Shown: in pieces, positions 35,885-46,045 of the stretch
Layout: every line of letters begins with the position of its first letter
Numbering within the stretch: position 1 is the first letter of the stretch
Assembly: GCA_933207985.1 (NCBI GenBank)
Contig: OW240916.1
Coordinates: 86,953,502-87,017,501, forward strand
Source of the DNA: Pelobates cultripes
Lineage: Eukaryota; Chordata; Amphibia; Anura; Pelobatidae
Reading direction: 5' to 3'
DNA: 64,000 nucleotides
The notes under the pieces: generated by a model
Databases searched by the model: none
The model's input: the letters and a program-made list of their open reading frames with translations, nothing else
What the model was told of the DNA's origin: nothing
Position numbers and translations under genes: made by a program

Positions 35885-35934
35885 GTGGGTGACAGGGTAT
35901 GGTTATAATCGCGCAACATCAAATTGAAAGTACC

Positions 35935-36260
35935 TAGTATGAAGTCTGTACCCAGATCTCTGGCCCTCCCGGCCTCATTACGTATTCCTAATACCTTTCA
36001 TGTGTCACTACTCAAACTTCTTGTTTGCAATAAATATACTGTCTCAAGTGTCCCTCCTCCTTCCTTAGTTGTTTCTGGACAGGAAGATTATGAGGTCTCT
36101 TCCATAATTGATTCCAGGTTTTCTCGGGGCACTTTACAGTACTTGGTGGATTGGAAAGGTTATGGACCAGCCGATCGTTCTTGGGTTCTGGCATCTGATA
36201 TACATGCTGGCCGCAAGATTCGCTATTTTCACACCAAGTTTCCTCTCAAGCCTGGTCCTG
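35935..36260 (+). pseudogene. gypsy integrase C-terminus with chromodomain
   Basis: After SLRIPNTFHVSLLKLLVCN comes the chromodomain: YEVSSIIDSRFSRGTLQYLV then DWKGYGPADRSWVLASDI, with the aromatic positions expected of a methyl-lysine-reading fold. In chromodomain gypsy elements this module is thought to guide integration toward particular chromatin. It is in a different frame from the integrase core because of the preceding break. Confidence 0.8.
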
Positions 36261-36294
36261 CCCGCCTGGTGGGCATTCTTCAGGTGGGGGGTAA

Positions 36295-36794
36295 TGTGAC
36301 GTATTCATCCGCATAAAAAAATGTGATGAATGACATTTACTGTTCTGACAGGAAAAGTTGTGCTGAGCGGCAATCAAATCCACAGGAGGGTTTGTGCTGA
36401 GGAGCAATTATGCAAATGAGAACCTGGTAACTGCCTTTGGGGTCAAAGGTCGATTACAGCCTATCAGATATAGAGGAGGGGTATTTAGGCCCAGTTCTCA
36501 TCTTGCTCAGTGCCTTGTCGTGGTTTCCCTAGTGGTTGTCAGAGAGCGCGTTCCTGATTTAAGTTTCTTCTGGTTTTTGACTTTGGCTTTGATTTTGACT
36601 TCCCTGTATCTGGCATCCCTGACTTCTGGCTTTCCCTTATCGTTGTGTCTCTTTCTGTATCCCCTGACCTCGGCAAGTATCCTGACTACTCTTTGGTACG
36701 TTAAGTCCAGCCATACTAAGGCCCGGTAATACGTTGCCTATTAGTCATCTATGTGACACAATTCTACGTGCTGGATCAACTAGTAATCCTGACA
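36295..36794 (+). repeat. right LTR of the gypsy element
   Basis: 500 bp, TGTGACGTATTC to AATCCTGACA. The first bases differ from the left LTR (TGTCACATATTC), and about 30 other differences are scattered over it. Confidence 0.93.
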
Positions 36795-36799
36795 ATAAT

Positions 36800-37670
36800 G
36801 AATTATTGGTTCTTTTTTGCTAATTCTCATGAAAAAGGGTTTCAGATGTGAGAGTGTTGGCTATCGATGACCGCTCATTCACTCCTGCAGGTGTCCTTTT
36901 CGATATTTCTCATAGGACTAAGACATCTTCTCGTTCAACTGCCTACCCGTCATTTCCTGTAAGACCAAATCTATGCCCTGTTCGATGTTTGCAGGAATAT
37001 GAAGCGAGAACCACGGCTCTTCACCACCCAGATAGCATCAATTGTTTATCTCTTTTCGCAAACCACACCTACCAGTGTCATCCTCCACTTGGAGGAAAAA
37101 ATGGGTCATGGCTGAGAGGGCTAACCAGTCAGAGTTATATCTGCGTTGTTTTGTAAATAGCACTCAAGATAATTGGTCCAAATTACTACCCTGGGCCGAG
37201 TTTGCTAGGAACAATGCTACCCATGACTCTTCTGGTCACAGCCCATTCTTTGTTAATAACGGTTGTCATCCTACTGTCCTGCCGGCTGTTTTCTCCGAGA
37301 CAACTATCCCTGCTTTGGATGATCGCCTTTCTTCTCTCCGTGATACTTGTACCAAAGTTAATTCCGCTCTCAAAACTGCAGCTGATCGCTTCAAGTACTA
37401 TGCGGATAAACGGCGGGTGCCAACCCCTTTTACTAAGTGGGTGACAGGGTATGGTTATAATTGCGCAACATCAAATTAGCGGGTATTGATGTTTCCCTGT
37501 TTTCCCCGCACTCTGTTCGGTGGGCTATGGCCTCTAAACCCTCATCTGCTGGTTGTAGATTGGAAGACATTCTGAAAGCAGTGGACTGGTCTTCGGAATG
37601 TACTTTCAGGGATTTCTATTTTAAACCCATCAGCCATTTTTCAGAAGAAGTTATTGACCAGCTTTGAACA
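36800..37670 (+). pseudogene. DIRS tyrosine recombinase, interrupted
   Basis: After the gypsy insertion the frame reads VLAIDDRSFTPAGVLFDISH, RTKTSSRSTAYPSFPVRP and LCPVRCLQEYEARTTAL. This is the tyrosine-recombinase core that DIRS elements use to integrate circular DNA. The last segment has HSVRWAMASKPSSAGCRLED (the H-x-x-R motif) and WSSECTFRDFYFKP with the candidate catalytic tyrosine. Between the two lies a foreign 371-bp piece of gypsy integrase (37107-37477). The upstream catalytic arginine region is not recognisable, and the frame is broken near 36845. Confidence 0.75.
37107..37477 (+). repeat. gypsy integrase fragment inside the DIRS recombinase
   Basis: Nearly identical, in the same orientation, to 35551-35925 of the neighbouring gypsy element. 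Differences seen are three substitutions, one 3-nt deletion (after CCAACCAGTCA) and one G lost in CGGCGGGG. No LTR, poly(A) or target duplication accompanies it. Both copies share the same non-coding defect TATGGTTATAA near the end. Confidence 0.92.
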
Positions 37671-37672
37671 CG

Positions 37673-37745
37673 CATAATATAAGCCTCTGTGTCTTTAATA
37701 TTCGTAAAATCTGGGTATTTTATTAAAGGCACGGAGGCAAGTATT
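37673..37745. repeat. DIRS internal complementary region
   Basis: One block that combines right-end-like sequence (GCCTCTGTGTCTTTAAT, GTAAAATCTGGGTATT) with left-end-like sequence (TTATTAAAGGCACGGAGGC). This lets the two element ends be aligned on one strand during circle formation in the DIRS model. It follows the recombinase gene directly. Confidence 0.8.
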
Positions 37746-38128
37746 AACCCTTCCATTGAACTCTCTCTACTGGGATACGGTAAGTGGATTGTTTGTTTCC
37801 ATGACTATGATGTGTTTCATTATGGGTAAGGGATTACGTTTGACACGTAGTGCATGGTTTATAATATTTATGTTGCTTACTAACCTGATTACCGATTTCA
37901 TATACTTACCTATTAACTACTATAATTGTGGGTGATGATGATTGCGCATACTTGGTACTCCCAGTTATTACCATATTGTTTCTTTTCTTTTAGCCTAACT
38001 TGCTTCATGGACAACTTCCCTGAAAGTTCAAAACTTCTATATATGATTCTACAGTTCGTTGCAGTTTGTCCTGCTATTTGGCTTATATTGTTCCGAAAAG
38101 TTTAAATCGATTTAGCTTCGGGATCAAC

Positions 38129-38872
38129 AGAAAGAGGAAGTGGAGAGATAGGTCCTGCCTTATATAGGATTGTGCCTGTATTTCATTGGATGATGTGTTA
38201 TGCATATGATGTATGTACAGGATGTTATTTTTTCATTTTCCATAGTTTTTTCAACTATGTTAAAACGGAACCCGTTTTCCTGGCACTGCAGAATCCTGCA
38301 GTGCCCCTCTCCCTCCCATGATGCTGAATGGGTTAAAACCCCTTCAGTGACTTACCTGAATCCACCGCCGATGTCCCTCGGCACTGGGTCAGGCTCCGCC
38401 CACACTGCTCCCCCACCGTCAGCCGGCGGGGGAGAACTAATGCGCATGCGCAGCAATGTGGGCGCGCGCTTAAGACCTCCCCATAGGAAAGCATTGAATA
38501 ACATTCAATGCTTTCCTATGGGGATTCTGGCGATACTGGAAGTCCTCATGCATAGCGTGAGGACTTCCAGCATCGTTTAAAACACTTTTCGTGTTTTAAG
38601 AAGCCAGAAGCCCCTCTAGTGGCTGTCTAATAGACAGCCCCTAGAGGAGGACTTAACTCTGCAAGGTAATTATTGCAGTTTATAAAACTGCAATATATAC
38701 ACTTGCAGGGTTAAGGGTGATGCTGCAGACCACAGCATAAGTGGTCTGGGTGCCTGGAGTGTCCCTTTAATGTTATCTTGCTTTGCTGCTGAGGAGATTA
38801 AAGAAGTGCAGTATAATATACTCGCCTCTGTGTCTTCAATAAAATCATGATATTAGTAAAATCTGGGTATTA
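38129..38872 (+). repeat. DIRS right inverted terminal arm, split by a MITE
   Basis: Complement of the left arm at 18155-18368, from AGAAAGAGGAAG to GTAAAATCTGGGTATT. It is interrupted by a MITE at 38260-38770. Confidence 0.88.
38260..38770. mobile_element. TTAA-type MITE, family D, in the DIRS right arm
   Basis: About 511 bp including TTAA at each end (38260-38263, 38767-38770). Inner hairpins are made of CATAGGAAAGCATTGAA and its complement and of AGTCCTCATGCATAGCGTGA. The intact left DIRS arm has CATTAACATAG at the matching point, that is, one TTAA: the empty site. The open frame 38200-38580 is an artefact. Confidence 0.88.
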
Positions 38873-39371
38873 TAAGAACATCAAATGGCATTATGTAAAA
38901 TAAAGAATCTATGTAGACAATGTTATAGAAGAAATACTTTATTCAGTTATATATTTACCTATATTTATTAGAAACAAAGAATTAATACTTAGTGCAAACA
39001 TATTCTGCAGTGCTGTACAATTTTCCTGCAGGTATATAACAGCAAACGAGACAAACTGTTACAAACTATGACATATGTTAACAGAAACAAGCAAGGTTAT
39101 TTACCAACGTGAGAATTTTAAGTGAATTCAAAGTAAATTTCTACTTTAAGGCCAGAGTAGCCCAACTGAAAGCACAGCTGACTGAAATTTTTCCAGTTCA
39201 GCTATTTTGAATTTAAATTTTAAATTCAGAGTAATTATTATTATTAATATAGCACCAACTTACTTTCTAGCGCTTTACAATATTATAAAGGGGTAGTATT
39301 TAACAGCAAATGAGACAAACTGTTACAAGTATTGTTAGGAACAATTGGTCTCACTGTAATGAATAACCCTG
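38873..39371. other. dispersed repeat traces
   Basis: Contains TTCTGCAGTGCTGTACAA and 'agcgctttacaatattataaag' boxes beside AT-rich (ATT)n runs. I associate these with dispersed frog repeats, but I could not define element ends. No gene. Confidence 0.4.
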
Positions 39372-39874
39372 AAGATGTTAATAAGGACCCCCCCATCTTT
39401 TAACCCTAAATATAGTGAAATCTTACCTTTATTCCAGTCTGTGCTTCTGGCTCTGCCCCTGATCTGCCTGCTTGGCTGACATCATCAGAAGTGGTGATCT
39501 AAACCAATCACAATGCTTTCACATAGGAAAGCATTGGATTGGTGGATATTGTCAAGGGTGCATATCAGGGGGAGAGCCAGCACAAGCCAATCACAGCCCT
39601 GGCCAATCAGCATGTCCTCATAGAAATGCATTGAATCAATGCATCTCTATGAGGAAAGTTCAGCATTGCCATGAAGAGGGTGGAGACACTGAATGTCAGT
39701 GCTGCTCATTGTGCAGAACTGCCCCAGGAAGCAAGATGCATCCCTAGGCTGTAATGTAAACACTGCATGTCCTCAGAAAAGCAGTATTTACGGTAAAAAG
39801 CTTGAAGGGAATAATTCTGCTCACCAAAACAAATACAATAAGCTGTCGTTCTGGTGATTATAGTGTCCATTTAA
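39372..39874 (+). mobile_element. TTAA-type MITE, family A
   Basis: Matches the family at 5273 and 41446 over the inner block ('aagtggtgatctaaaccaat', 'ggctgtaatgtaaacactgc') and ends GATTATAGTGTCCATTTAA. The left end palindrome is lost. The open frame 39472-39747 is a shadow. Confidence 0.6.
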
Positions 39875-40737
39875 TATATAAGGGGAATACTCAGGTTATG
39901 TTGGAACATTGTATAAGTGAGAATTTTGTCTAGATTAAAAAAGAACCTTACTGTATGTGTTTTCATGTTTTTTTCAGTACAACAAGAATTAATCAGTGTT
40001 ATAAGGCTGTATAGTGTGCCCTTTCCCAAACATGTCAGTCACTGTTTCATCACGGGGTTAATCAGGCTTTTCCATATTTAAAGGATGGGTATGTTTCATG
40101 AAGGAGTCTAAGGGTGTGTCAGGAATGTGCATTAAAAACACACAGGGAGAGCTCTTGGTAGTTTAAGAGTAATATTAACAATGTCATTTGTGGCTACCAC
40201 AACAGGTCTGCTACCAATTAAGGGGATGCAATGTATAGCACAAGAAATACAGTGTAAACAACAAAAATGGCTTAACTGTGCTTTTCACATCTTTCATAGT
40301 AGTATATTTGGCTTAGCACAACTTGAAACCATGCGGCCCCACAGTATGTATAATGCATGATCTGCAATAGAAAATTCAGTTATCCCAAACCCGACACTAT
40401 ATTTATCTATGTTTTATACATAACAGAGGACAGCACTTTTTGTATTGCAGTTCTTCAACGTGGTGAATAATCTGTGTCTAGATAATGGCAGCCATTTACC
40501 TGTTGCCATATCACCAATATTTGATGAAACACATACTCTTTTTTTTGCCAACAAATGCTTTCATCATGCCTCTGGAGACACCTGAGATACATCGCTTTAA
40601 TGACATTGAAAATGCATTAGTGTTGAAGGAACACTGCAGACATCTTAATGAAGTTGTGATGGTGCCTGGAGGATTCCTTCGGTTTAGCATTATCAATGCC
40701 GACAAGCAGGGGTAGTCTCAGTATACCCTGTTTTTTG
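39875..40737. other. no recognised feature
   Basis: AT-rich sequence. An open frame at 40485-40715 (MAAIYLLPYHQYLMKH...) has no splice sites or family motif that I recognise and is left uncalled. Confidence 0.35.
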
Positions 40738-41107
40738 TTAAAGGGAAACTATAGTGCCAGCAAAACAAACTTGTTTTTCTGGCACTATAACCACCCCTGT
40801 GGTGCAGAAGTGGTTAAAAACCTTCACTCCTTCCTTGCCAACATCAGCTGGTTGGGGAGACCTAATGCACATACGCAGCAATGGCCACACTTACATTAGG
40901 ATTTTCCCATAGAAAAGCATTATAGAAAGTCGATTAACAGCCCGGAAGTCCCTCTAGTGGTAGACGTGGAGTTAACCCTGCAAGGTAATTATTGTAGTTT
41001 CTTAAAAACTGCAATAATTACCTTTGCAAGATTAAAGGACCTGAAACACTGCACCCAGACCACTTCAATGAGCTGAAGTGGTCTGGGTGACTTTAATGTC
41101 ACTTTAA
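40738..41107. mobile_element. TTAA-type MITE, family D
   Basis: Starts TTAAAGGGAAACTATAGTGC and ends 'gactttaatgtcactttaa', with TTAA at both ends. The inner block 'gaagtggtctgggtg' and 'aaggtaattattg' is shared with the copies at 38260 and 58572. Confidence 0.6.
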
Positions 41108-41445
41108 ATCACTTGCAGAAAAAAAAATCATAGAATGGAGCCCACAGACCCTGTGGCAAAACCACTACACTAAGCTGTAACGATTAGGGTGCATTGAGTG
41201 CCCCTTTAAATATGTTTCTGAGCTACAGCAATGGTGTGACCTCACCATTACTTTATATGTGATGTTTAAAGCAATGTGTGTTTTTTTTCAGTTTTGATTA
41301 AAAATTGCCAATTTGTTTTTACATTATGATTCCTATCCCTTTTGGCTCCATGTCCATGTACGTCATGAAGAATTACACTACTAAGCAAAAAGTCATTTGA
41401 GAAGTTTGAGGTGTCTCTTATTCCATCGGTTTCTTTATTTACCCC

Positions 41446-42043
41446 TTAAAGTATTACTATTGGGTCAGAAACACAAACATGTATTCCTGACCCTATAGTG
41501 TTAACACCACCATCTAGCCCCCCTGGGTCCCTCATGCCTCCATAAATATAGCAAAACTCTTACTGTATTCAAGCCTGAAGTTGTAACTCTGCATGCTGTT
41601 AGACTCAAAAAAAACAAGCTGTCTGCTGACATCATCAGAAGTGGTAACCTGATCCAATGACAGTGCTTCCCCATAGGATTGGCTGAGACTGACAAAGAGG
41701 CAGATCAGGGGCAGAGCATGATTCAAACACAGCCCTGGCCAATCAGCATCTCCTCATAGAAATGAATTGAATCAATGAATCTCTATGAGGAAAGTTCAGT
41801 GTCTGAATGCAGAGGGAGGAGATACTGAATATTTGGATGCATTTAAAGCAGCCATGACCCAGGAAGGATCTCTAACAGCTATCTGAGGAGTGGCCAGTGA
41901 AGTTATCACTAGGCTGTAATGTAAACACTGCATTTTATGTGAAAAGACATTGCTTACAGCAAAATGCCTGAAGTCAATGATTCTACTCACCAGAACAAAT
42001 TCAATAAGCTGTAGTTGTTCTGGTAACTATAGTGTCCCTTTAA
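41446..42043 (+). mobile_element. TTAA-type MITE, family A, full span
   Basis: TTAA at 41446-41449 and 42040-42043. It starts with the palindrome around GTATTCCTGACCCTATAG and ends GTAACTATAGTGTCCCTTTAA. This is the most complete copy of the family in the window (598 bp). Confidence 0.75.
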
Positions 42044-42782
42044 CTGTATTTTAATATATGGGGAGTTTATTCACTAATGACTGAATGGTAGTGAATATAA
42101 AAACTGACACAAATAGCCATGCTGTGCATATAGTTGCTTGTAGATTTTCTTTTTCCAAATCAGCATGTTTTTCCTGAATTATGCAATGTGTTTTTTTATT
42201 CTATATTTAGTAAATAAACCAGTTAGTATGTCAGAAGAATGAGCATAGTTAGGGCTTGACAAGCTTACATTTCAGAAATGATATTGAATGAGAGCAGATT
42301 ACAATGTAATGAAATCAAATAATATTCTAATTTGATTCTATTTGTAGATTTTTTGCAGTGTTGGCAGTTTGAATGTATAAACTGGCACTCCCTCTACAAT
42401 GTGATTCTGTTCAAATCACACACTTCTCTCTCTCTTTTTTTTTGATTTCCTTTAGGAGGGCGTGGGGGTTCTAAGGTTTGTCAACTTTTCAACTTCTTGT
42501 GGCGCAGTGAACCAACACGAGGTATGCATCAACATAAATATATACCAGATGACAAATCTTTTCTACTCTATAGCAAATAATTAAATTGTTATTAAATAAA
42601 GTAAAATAAAATGTTAAAGTAATTGTCACTTATATTTTAGGATTCTGTGTAGATTGAGATAAAAAGAGAGGGGTTCAAAAATATGTAACCCCATAAGGAC
42701 ACAGATTCAGAAACTTGTCTTACGCTTAAGGACACAAGCCATTTTTGCATTTTTTGCTGTTTGTGTTCAAACGCAACTTTAC
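42044..42782. other. AT-rich sequence with one exon-like block
   Basis: Mostly featureless. It holds the exon-like block at 42456-42521 and, from about 42690, the start of a repeat with 'ataaggacacagattcag' that resumes after 43390, so the hAT-like fragment lies within that repeat. Confidence 0.35.
42456..42521 (+). other. possible exon, unassigned
   Basis: 66 bp preceded by a long pyrimidine tract (from 42421) and TTTAG, and followed by GTATGC. Two frames are open (EGVGVLRFVNFSTSCGAVNQ and GRGGSKVCQLFNFLWRSEPT). Neither matches a protein I know. It cannot be the exon preceding 53013 of tmem63c in phase, since the required phase has a TGA. It could be an untranslated exon or chance. Confidence 0.2.
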
Positions 42783-43390
42783 TTTAGGGCCCCCACCCAC
42801 CACTCAGCGGTGGTGGCCAAGGGGAGGACAATAGGTCCCCCCCCCTTATTTTACTTTAGGGTCCCCACCCGCCGTTCGGGGGGGGCAATAGGTCCCCCCT
42901 TCAGGTTAGGAGGGGGAGGGAGGACGTGTTTTTTTTTGTTTGTAGGGGCATAATTTACTAATACTAAGTAATGTTTACTTAGTATTAGTAAATTTGTCTG
43001 AAAGACCAATTAGTACTGTGGGAATTAGGGAGTTATCTACCTATTCATTGCTGTAATTACATGACAGGCTAAGTAATTTACATTTTATATGAATGTGTGT
43101 TACATTCAACACTTACATGTTGTAAGTGTTGCAAATGCTTACAGCTGAATCCTGGCTATGTTTGTATACTTTTTATTTAAAATTGTATACAGTGTAACAT
43201 TCTTCTTCTTCCACTTGGTAAGTATATTAGTACTTAGGCAATACTGTGCTCCGGAACTTCGGCACGTCTACACTTCAGAATTCTGTAATTTCGGGACCTC
43301 GGCAATTCAGCACTTTGTCTATTCGGACATTCGGAAGTACCCGAATGTCCAAATTGCCCAAAATTCATCCGAATTCATATTCTAATTAGC
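42783..43390. mobile_element. hAT-like fragment related to 24063-25733
   Basis: Shares GCCCCCACCC...CCGTTCGGGGGG blocks, the 'ttactaatactaagtaatgt' segment, 'gaatcctggctatgtttgta' and the AATTCGG-type subterminal repeats ending 'cattcggaagtacccgaatg'. The left part with the long palindrome is missing. The small frame 43158-43385 is a shadow. Confidence 0.65.
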
Positions 43391-44393
43391 ATTTTCGTAG
43401 ATGGATTTGTCTCATTTTAGGGTATTATAGCAGTGTTCAAATAACCCCACAGAAGGCTTTCATTTGATAAAGCAGACACCCCAGGGTATCTTATATGGTG
43501 TGTATTGTGCCTTAACCTGTCACCATTTTTTCACCAATTTATGTCAATGTTTGTGGTGAGGGGGGAAAAATTGCATTTTTACATATTTGTTGCATTTTGA
43601 TTTCAAAAGAACGAAGCAAAAAAATATCCTGGGGTAGGATGACTAAATGTCTCCCTTTACCTACCAGGAGTTGTATGCCCAGTCTTCATATTGCAGGGAT
43701 GTGTCCCTGTGCAGCAGAGAGTTAGATGTGGCCTGAATGTATGTAGCAATAGAGCATAGTTACTCTGTGCATTTTTAAACAATACTCTCAGGTTATAGCA
43801 GACTGTGAATGTTCTTGGTACAGAGGAAAATGAACAGCCAGCCAAAAGGTATAGTACTGGTAGGACGAAGGCACCCTCAATAACATGACATAATAGGAAA
43901 ACTCACATTTCTAGAAACAGTAAAAATCACTTGTGTTCTTTTAAATTTGTATTAAAGATTTAGTTGATAATATCACTATCCAGTTTAGTTAAGGCACAGA
44001 CTGGGCACGGATTGCAAATAACGAGGAGACATAGAAACATTGCTTAATTTCCCCTTTCTCTATATGCATTCTCTCTGCTGGCTGCCCAGTGCAAGGGAAC
44101 AAGCCTATGGTAATGACTGACAGAATGCTAAGATGGCACCTAGTTGCAAGATCAAGAGGTATAGGTGTATACATTTATTTTACACCACTCACAATAACAT
44201 ATTTAGTAAATATAGGGGAAAAGCAAACATAATATTAAAAATCCTGGGAGGTGTATGTTCGTAATAATCACTAGTGCTAATCTGAATGTGATGGATGATT
44301 TACAAGTACTGGCAACATGTACTGTCTACCCTCTATCATCTCTATGGTGCTCAAGAAAAAAAAGTGTGCTATCTTCTGGTCTTTCATATTTTC

Positions 44394-44440
<47 letters not shown>

Positions 44441-44676
44441 GCAGCCATTTTGTGTCTTTGAGATATAATGTTTTGTTTCATTAATTCAGTACCTTCGTAT
44501 TTAAGCAAACTATTGATTGAGAGTACTTAATAACTTGTTTCATGTATGTGCTGCTGATACAACTCAACAAAACATCAACATATGGGTTATAGGCCCAGAG
44601 TAAAAGCTAAAAGGATGGCCATGTTTACTGGATCTGTGAACATTATAGGAGTTGCTGTGTGTTCTCACATATTCAA
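43391..44676. other. repeat remainder, then no recognised feature
   Basis: 43391-43640 continues the repeat that flanks the hAT fragment ('ttgatttcaaaagaacgaag'). 43641-44390 shows nothing recognisable. A (CT)n run is at 44394-44438. Confidence 0.35.
44394..44438. repeat. (CT)n microsatellite
   Basis: About 22 CT dinucleotides without visible interruption. Confidence 0.95.
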
Positions 44677-44756
44677 TTAATCCCTTAAGGACACATGACA
44701 TGTGTGACATGTCATGATTCCCTTTTATTCCAGACGTTTGGTCCTTAAGGGGTTAA
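44677..44756. mobile_element. short TTAA-type MITE, second copy
   Basis: Bounded by TTAA; same body as 23883-23962 (GGACACATGACATGTGTGAC ... GTCCTTAAGGGGTTAA). Confidence 0.75.
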
Positions 44757-44789
44757 CCTGGTATGGAAGTTCAGATTGCAGAATGAGCT

Positions 44790-45042
44790 TGTGAGACAAG
44801 AGCTGCAATCTCTACGTATGTGAGTAAGTTATGGGAAGGCTTAGAGGTATTGTCTAAATATAAGACTTTATAAAGAAAACTGTTCAATATGAAGTCTGAG
44901 GGAGGAGATCTAGAGAAACTTCTGAATCAAATGTCAGAGTTACTTGATCACTTAGCTTCTTTTCAAAAGAAATTTGATGACAAAGACAAAGTGATTATGA
45001 TGTTATCAAGTCTTCCAGAAAACTACAATTCATTAAAGGGAC
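44790..45042 (+). pseudogene. Ty1/copia gag fragment
   Basis: The + frame reads LWEGLEVLSKYKTL, a stop, then MKSEGGDLEKLLNQMSELLD, HLASFQKKFDDKDKVIMML and SSLPENYNSL. The order W-x-x-L, M-x-E-G, L-x-x-L and D-D-x-D-K-V-x-x-x-L-x-S-L-P-x-x-Y is the conserved core of copia gag (UBN2/RVT-associated gag family). It ends abruptly at 45042 where a TTAAAGGGACACTATA MITE piece begins. No other copia part is present. Copia elements are sparse in vertebrates. Confidence 0.6.
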
Positions 45043-45117
45043 ACTATACATTGGGTACCTAAACATTGAATTGGTCAATATAGCTTTAGGATACATGTTT
45101 GTATTCCTAACGCTACA

Positions 45118-46045
45118 CACTGATCAGCCACAAAATGGAAGCCACCTACATAATATCGTACTGCCAAAACAGATCTGATGTGTTGAGGCATGGACTCTAC
45201 AAGACTTTTAAGTCCTGCAGGTTAAGAGGTGGGGCCTCAGATTTGTTGTTCCAGCACATCCCACAAATGCGTAATCTGATTGAGATCTGGGGAATTTGAA
45301 GGCCAATGGAAACACCTTGAACTCTTTGTCATGTTCCTGAACAATTCTTACAGTGTAGCAGGGTGCATCATCCTGCTGAAAGAAGCCACTGCCACCAGGG
45401 AACACCACTGCCATGAAGGGGTGTAAGTGGTTTGCAACAATCTATAGAAAGGTGGTACATGAGAGTACCACCAACAATGCCAGGACCCAAGGTTTCCCAG
45501 AAGAATATTGCCCAGAACATTCACGGTCTCTGCTAGCCTGCCTTTTTTCCATAGTGCATCCTGATGTCATCTCTACCCCATCTCTACCCCAGGTAAACAG
45601 CGCACATGCACCCGGCCATCCACCTGATATAAAAGAAAATTTGATTCATCAGACCAGGCAACCCTTTGCATTGCTCCATGGTCCAGTTCAGACGCTCAAG
45701 TCCCCAATGAAAGCGCTTTCAGTGGTGGACTGGAGTCATCATGGGCACTCTGACAGGTCTGTGGGTACACTGTGTGTTCTAACACCTTTCTATCATGGCC
45801 AGCATTAAGTTTTTCAGCAATTCGAGCTACAGTAGTTCTTCTGTGTGATCGGATCAGATATGCTAGCCTTCGCTCCCCATGTGCATCAATGAGCATTGGT
45901 TGCCCATGACCCTGACAATGGCGCACTGCTTGTCTAGCCACCATTATTTGGGCCTTATCAAAGTCACTCAGTTTTCACTTGCCCATTTTTACTGCTTCCA
46001 ACACATGAAATTCAGTACACCAATTAATCTCATGTTATCTGCCTT
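45118..46045 (-). mobile_element. Tc1-like transposon remnant (CACTGATCAGCC family), minus strand
   Basis: It begins CACTGATCAGCCACAAAATG, the terminal repeat of a Tc1-like family widespread in fish and amphibians. Transposase fragments read on the minus strand: LIDAHGERRLAYLIRSHRRT and VARIAEKLNAGHDRKV (45944-45790), and VVFPGGSGFFQQDDAPCYT near the left (45410-45350), the second catalytic block with the usual QQDN changed to QQDD. Frames are broken and the right end is missing. It is unrelated in sequence to the DD37E copies. Confidence 0.75.

Larger units (their letters stand above)
31585..36794 (+). mobile_element. Ty3/gypsy chromodomain LTR retrotransposon
   Basis: A 5210-bp element with both LTRs (31585-32085 and 36295-36794) flanked by ATAAT at 31580-31584 and 36795-36799. 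A polypurine tract (AGGTGGGGGG) precedes the right LTR. Internal order is gag, protease, reverse transcriptase, RNase H, integrase and chromodomain, the order of V-clade/chromodomain gypsy elements. By eye the LTRs differ at roughly 30 of 500 positions (about 94% identity), so the insertion is not recent. Pol has several stops and shifts. It lies in the DIRS element between RNase H and recombinase. Confidence 0.93.
18155..38872 (+). mobile_element. DIRS-like YR retrotransposon, heavily nested
   Basis: The outer ends are inverted arms: 18155-18368 at the left and 38129-38872 at the right, the right arm lengthened by a MITE. An internal complementary region at 37673-37745 joins a right-end-like block to a left-end-like block, the hallmark of DIRS elements, which replicate through a circle and integrate with a tyrosine recombinase rather than an integrase. 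Coding order on the + strand is a gag-like frame (27954-28646), reverse transcriptase with RNase H (about 29990-31450) and a recombinase C-terminus (about 36830-37667). Insertions inside it are a CR1/L2-like LINE (about 18430-27150), a solo LTR (28852-29684), a Ty3/gypsy element (31585-36794), a gypsy integrase fragment (37107-37477) and a MITE (38260-38770). Removing them leaves a collinear element of roughly 5.5 kb. All frames are broken. Confidence 0.82.

Noticed and set aside
35551..35925. Possibility that the integrase block at 37107 belongs to a second complete gypsy element
   Set aside because: No LTR, polypurine tract or other gypsy gene flanks it; DIRS recombinase sequence adjoins both sides.
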